Origin: Cavia porcellus
Lineage: Eukaryota; Chordata; Mammalia; Rodentia; Caviidae
Reading direction: 5' to 3'
Assembly: GCF_034190915.1 (NCBI RefSeq)
Contig: NW_026947484.1
Span: 75,037,482 to 75,101,481, forward strand
DNA: 64,000 nt
Part shown: one piece after another, positions 59,613-64,000 of the stretch
How the letters are laid out: the number at the start of each line of letters is the position of its first letter
How positions within the stretch are numbered: position 1 is the stretch's first letter
Program-made: the position numbers and the translations under genes
Notes under the pieces: generated by a model
What the model saw: only the letters and a program-made list of their open reading frames with translations
Told to the model about the DNA's origin: nothing
Databases searched by the model: none

Positions 59613-60109
59613 CATAAAAACAGCAGAATGGATCAAATACAAGATCCAACAATATACTGCATACAAGAAACACATTTAACTCAAAAGGAAAGTCACAGAG
59701 TCAAAGTCAAAGGATGGAAAACAATCTTCTATGCAACAGGAACCTAGAAAAAAGCAAGGAAAGCTATTCTGTTTGCAGATAATCTGAACTTCAAACTAAG
59801 AATGATCAAAAGAGACAAAGAGGATCACTACATACTTGCTAAGGGAAAAACTTCAAGAGGGAGAAAAAACAGTTATAAATATATATATGCACCAAATATG
59901 GAAGCACATAACTAAATAAGATAGGGTTGTAGTTGGTGATCATCAAATGAAAGACCCCTTTCATATAGCAAGGGACCATGAAAAATCAATTAAACAGGTG
60001 CTAGATAGTGCAAAGAAGACTAACACAAGATTAATTGGAATCAAAGAACAATCAGAGGACAGCATAAAAGAGCATAAAAATCCTCTTCACAGAAGCAATA
60101 GCAGAGGCT

Positions 60110-60660
60110 ATTCATGGACTGAGGGTAGATAGAACAAAGCTATACCAGCAAGCAAGCCCAGCCTGGGAACTAGCGCCATACGTGGGCCACTGCTGGACTG
60201 GAATAGACAGAGCCCAGCCTCTCCCCATGAGTCAGCACCATTCACAGACTGAGGGTAAAGAACAAAGCCACACCAGCAAGCAAGCCGAGCTTGGGAACCA
60301 GTGCCATTCACAGACCAGGGATAGAGAGAGAAACAAAACCCTTAAATTGGTTCACCAGTATCCAGGAAAAGTGACAAGTTATCCTCAAGAGGTCAAGGCT
60401 CCTACTTTTGGAGTAAAAGGAATAAAAAACAAATTATATCACTGCTGTATGAAAAGTTAACCTCTAGAACCAGCGGCCATGTGCAGGCCCCCACTAGACT
60501 GGAACAGCCAGACCCCAGCCTCTCCTCATGAGTCAACACCACTAGCAGACCAGAGGTAGAGAAAAAAGACACACCAGCAAGTAAGCCTGTCTTAGAACCA
60601 CTGCCATATGTGGGCCCCACAGACTGGAACAGCCCCAGCGCCTTCAGGCATGCAGGTTGT
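60110..60660. repeat. Degenerate tandem units in the 3' region of the LINE-like element
   Basis: Blocks containing ACACCAGCAAGCAAGCC, then GAACCAGTGCCAT, then GACTGGAACAGCC and CAGCCTCTCC recur three to four times at about 65-240-bp spacing, some copies partial. Confidence 0.65.
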
Positions 60661-62270
60661 ACCAGTCCCCTCCCCGCTGCTGACATAAGCAATTGGTTAT
60701 CTAGAGAAACACAGGCTGTGATGATAGCTATAGAAGTGAAATGCAACTGGATGCCTATGGTGCTTTGGTGTTGCACTAACATTGCTGGTCTAGGGCCAGT
60801 GGTCTGATCATGGGTTCAGAGGATGGCAGTACACAGTGTGACATCTAGGGGGACTCTCCTTCTGAGGGCTGTAGCCATTGTTGATTCCCTATGGTCTTGT
60901 TTTAAAGTCCTGTATCATTTCCATTGTTTTGTTGGGTTGGGTTTTATTCTGTTTGGTTTGTTTCTGTCAAATCCAATGACAGGAGCAGGTATTTCAGATA
61001 ATAAGATATATTGTGGTAGCAATTTTGGATTTACTATAGGCTTAAGTTCTTTATTGCATTCATTGTTTTATTGTTTCTATTCTATTCTGTTCTGTTAGAT
61101 TTTTATTATGTCAAAGTATCTACAGCTATTTGAAGACATCAAAAGGCATTATGGTAACTACTGTTGATTTTGTAATGTTCTAAAGTCCTGTATCTCTTAA
61201 AGTGGTTTGACTGGATTGGACTTATTCTATTTTATCCTCCTTAAAATAAAAAAAAAGTAGTAACAGAAAACTTTTCAAATATGGAAAAAAGAATTTGAGA
61301 TGCAGGTAAGTGAAGCACAAAGAACTCCAAAAAGTCATGATCATAAAAAATTACACCAAGGAATATAGAAGTCAAGACTCCAGAAATTTTCTACAAGAAC
61401 AGAAAACTAAAAGCTGTTAGATAAGAGAAACAAATCACTGTAGGATAAAATCAATCAGAATCACAGCAGAATTCTCAACTCAATGCCTGAAATCAAGAAA
61501 AAGTTGGAGGGAAGTATTTCAAAACCTAAAAGAAAACAACCTCCAAACAACACTGATGTGCCCCTACAAAATTACTTTTCAAAACTGATGCAGAAATAAG
61601 ATAATATCATGATAAAGAAAACCCGAAGAACCAAAAAGTTCTGAAGAATATTCTAGAAAAAGCCAATGAAGACAACAAATCCAATAATTTGAATAGAATG
61701 AATCTACCAAGCAAGGTTAACAATTAGACAGAAAGGAAAGAAATGGAATCAACATCAGGAAAATAATATGATCAGGATAAGTCAATACATATCAGTTATA
61801 ACTATCAATGTTAATAGTTTTGATTCACCAATCAAGACATACAGACTGGCAGAATGGATCAAAAACAAAATCCAAAAACATACTGCATACAAGAAACACA
61901 CTTAACTCAAAAAGAAATTTAAAAAAGTCAAAGGATGAGAAATTATACTCCATGCAAAAGGAAAAAAGCAAGAGTAGCTAGTCTATTTGCAGAGAAAGTG
62001 AATTTCAAACCAAGACTGATTAAGAGAGACAAAGAAGTCATTATCTCATTGTAAAGTGAACAATCTAAGAAAAAGAGGTAACAATCAAATATATATATGT
62101 ACCAAATACCAGTGCACCTAACTATATAAAGCTAACATTAATGATATGAAAAATCAGATGAGCACCAATACAATTGTAATGAGGAGACCTTCATACCCTG
62201 CTGTCACAAACTGACAGATCTAGCAAACAAATAGAAAAGAAAAAAAAAGTCAACAAAGAAATATCAGAGC

Positions 62271-62365
62271 TGGCTGGGGATATAGCTCAACAGCATAAGC
62301 ACCTGCCTGGAAAGCACAAGGCCCTGAGTTCAATTCCCAGTACTGAAAAAAAGAAAGAAATTTTA
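62271..62365 (+). mobile_element. ID SINE
   Basis: GGCTGGGGATATAGCTCAAC, GAGTTCAATTCCCAGTACTG. Confidence 0.9.
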
Positions 62366-62607
62366 GAAAGTATCAGAACTGAACCAAACTTTTAAGCAAA
62401 TGGACTGAGTAGATATCTACAGAATGTTCCACTTAACAATCAGAGAATACATGTTCTTCTCAGAAGCATACTGTGCCTTCTCCAAAGAAGACCACATACT
62501 AGCTCACAGAACATGCTTAAGTAAATACAAAAGAATTTAAATTATCCCATGCATATATCTGACCATACTACAATGAAACTAGAAATTAATGGCAATTAAT
62601 GGCAAAA

Positions 62608-62688
62608 GAGGTGGGGATTTAGTTCAAGTGCTTGCCTGCTAGTGCAAAGTCCTGAGTTCAATTCCCAGTACAAAAAAAAAAAAAAAAA
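62608..62688 (+). mobile_element. ID SINE, A-box region shortened
   Basis: GGTGGGGATTTAGTTCAAGT joins directly to GCTTGCCTGCTAG, then GAGTTCAATTCCCAG and an A tail. TTAATGGCAAAAG on both sides is its target duplication. Confidence 0.88.
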
Positions 62689-64000
62689 TTAATGGCAAAA
62701 GAAACTACAAAACTCTGTAAACATATGGAAATTAAGTAATACCCTTGTAAACTATCAATGGGACATAGATGAAATAAAGGAAGAAATTAAACAGTATCTA
62801 CAACTGAACAAGAAAGCAGAAATAACCTGAACTTACGACACACAATGCAAACAATCCTAAGAGGAAAATTTATAGCTGTGAATTCTCACATCACAAAAAC
62901 ACAGTGAACTCAAATAACTAACCTAACGTTGAACCTCAAGCTTCTAAAAAAAGAAGAGCAAGTCAACCCAAAGTTTGTACAAGGGAGGAAACTATAAAGA
63001 TCAGAACAGAAATTAATACAGTAAGACTGAGAAAACAATATAAAGAATCAATGAACCAAAGAATTGGTTCTTCAAAAGATTAAATAAAATTGACAAACCC
63101 TTAGCCAAACTTTTTTTAAAAAAAGGAAAGACCCAAATCCATGTAATTAGAAATAAAAATGGCAAAATGACAATGAAGCCTAAAAATATTCAGAAGATAA
63201 TCTTAAGGAACCTGCGCTCCAATAAGATGGAAAAGAAACGGACAGATTCCAAGATACAGAAATTATCAAAGCTGGGTCAAGAATTATAAAAAATTATAAA
63301 AATTCTCAATAACACAGTATCTGAAAATGAAATTGAGAAATTAATTTTAAAAAAATAAATAAAAGAGAAAAAAGAAAACCCTGGTCTTGATAAATTCACA
63401 GCAAAATTCTACAAACAAATTTAGAGACTATCTAATGCCATTATTCCTCAAACTCTTAAATAAAATTAAAAGGGAAGTTATAGTTCCAAATTCCTGGAAG
63501 CATGGATTACCCTGATTCCAAAGCCAGAGAAGAACTCAACTAAGAAACAGAATTACAGGCCAATCTCCCTAATGAATACAGATGTGAAAATCCTCAATAA
63601 GATACTGGCAAACAATACAGCAAATCATCAAGAAGATTATACACAATGATCAAGTGGAATTCATTCCAGGGATACAGAGATGGTTCAACATATGTAAGTC
63701 AATAAATGTAATATTTAATATTAACAGTCAAGGGCCAAAATCACATGATCATCTCAATTGACACAGAAAACTATATGACAAATTCCAGCATCCATTCATG
63801 ATAAAAACTCTACAGAAAATGGCAATAGAAGATTTTTATCAATCTGATAAAAGTCATCTATGACAAACCAAAAGCCAACATCATACTAAATGGTCAAAAA
63901 CTCAAAGCTTTCACTCTAAAACCAGAAACAAGACAAGGATGCCCACTATCACCACTCTTGTTCAATGTAGTTCTGAAAATATTAGCCAGAGCAATTAGAC

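Larger units (their letters stand above)
55970..61253 (+). mobile_element. LINE-like element with ORF1, partial endonuclease and repeat-rich 3' region
   Basis: 5' region 55970-58260 (including a repeated GC-richer block and a T-rich block), decayed ORF1 58260-59160, a partial ORF2 endonuclease segment 59480-59950, then tandem units 60110-60660 and a 3' tail 60880-61250 with the same CATTATGGTAAC boxes as the element at 4636. No reverse transcriptase is present. ID SINEs are nested at 58670, 59178 and 59578. The 5' end is estimated; CTTTTCAAA at both ends may be a short target duplication. Confidence 0.6.
61254..64000 (+). mobile_element. L1, end of ORF1 and ORF2 up to reverse transcriptase
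   Basis: ORF1 C-terminal remnant 61280-61680, ORF2 endonuclease 61790-62900 and reverse transcriptase from about 63350 to the window edge (GATCAAGTGGAATTCATTCC, GATCATCTCAATTGACACAG). Two ID SINEs are nested. Stops are scattered through every frame, so it is inactive. It continues past 64000. Confidence 0.88.

Overview
This is mammalian nuclear DNA, almost certainly from a rodent. The evidence is many tRNA-derived ID-type SINEs (A box reading GGATTTAGCTCAG), 7SL-derived B1-type monomers, B1 monomers joined to an ID-like tail, several L1 lineages, MaLR-type LTRs and a young class II endogenous retrovirus. The mix of B1, B1-ID dimers and this ID variant hints at a non-murid rodent, perhaps the beaver/kangaroo-rat group, but the species cannot be fixed from the sequence.

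The only protein-coding gene I can support is on the minus strand: the 3' three quarters of ENTREP1 (FAM189A2). Nine coding exons lie between 53601 and 23795, with good splice sites and perfectly compatible phases. They encode a 449-residue C-terminal product with the last two membrane segments, the Cys-rich loop, two PPxY motifs that recruit the WW domains of NEDD4-family ubiquitin ligases, and the conserved tail ending IGVIRETVL. A poly(A) signal at 23174-23179 closes the gene. The 5' exons are not in the window; the intron upstream of 53601 runs to the right edge.

Layout: 1-23150 is intergenic DNA downstream of the gene. Its first 8.6 kb is an L1 that carries a U2 snRNA scrap (1933-1963) and is split by a 3.2-kb LINE-like element with an ORF1 but no ORF2 (4636-7863, perfect 16-bp target duplication). 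The rest is GC-rich single-copy sequence with old MIR, L1 and SINE fragments. 23155-53601 is the gene. Its introns hold a broken L1 (34.0-39.1 kb), MaLR LTRs, an L2 fragment, and at 47699-50944 an internally deleted class II ERV with nearly identical LTRs, antisense to the gene. 53602-64000 is the next intron, with an old L1 tail, a 245-bp polypurine tract, a second LINE-like element of the same 3'-UTR family (about 55970-61253) and the 5' two thirds of another L1 (61254-64000).

The most unusual content is mobile: a family of ORF2-poor LINE-like elements with a repeat-box 3' UTR, present at least three times here, and a recently inserted gag-integrase deletion provirus. No CRISPR, operon or other prokaryotic feature is present.
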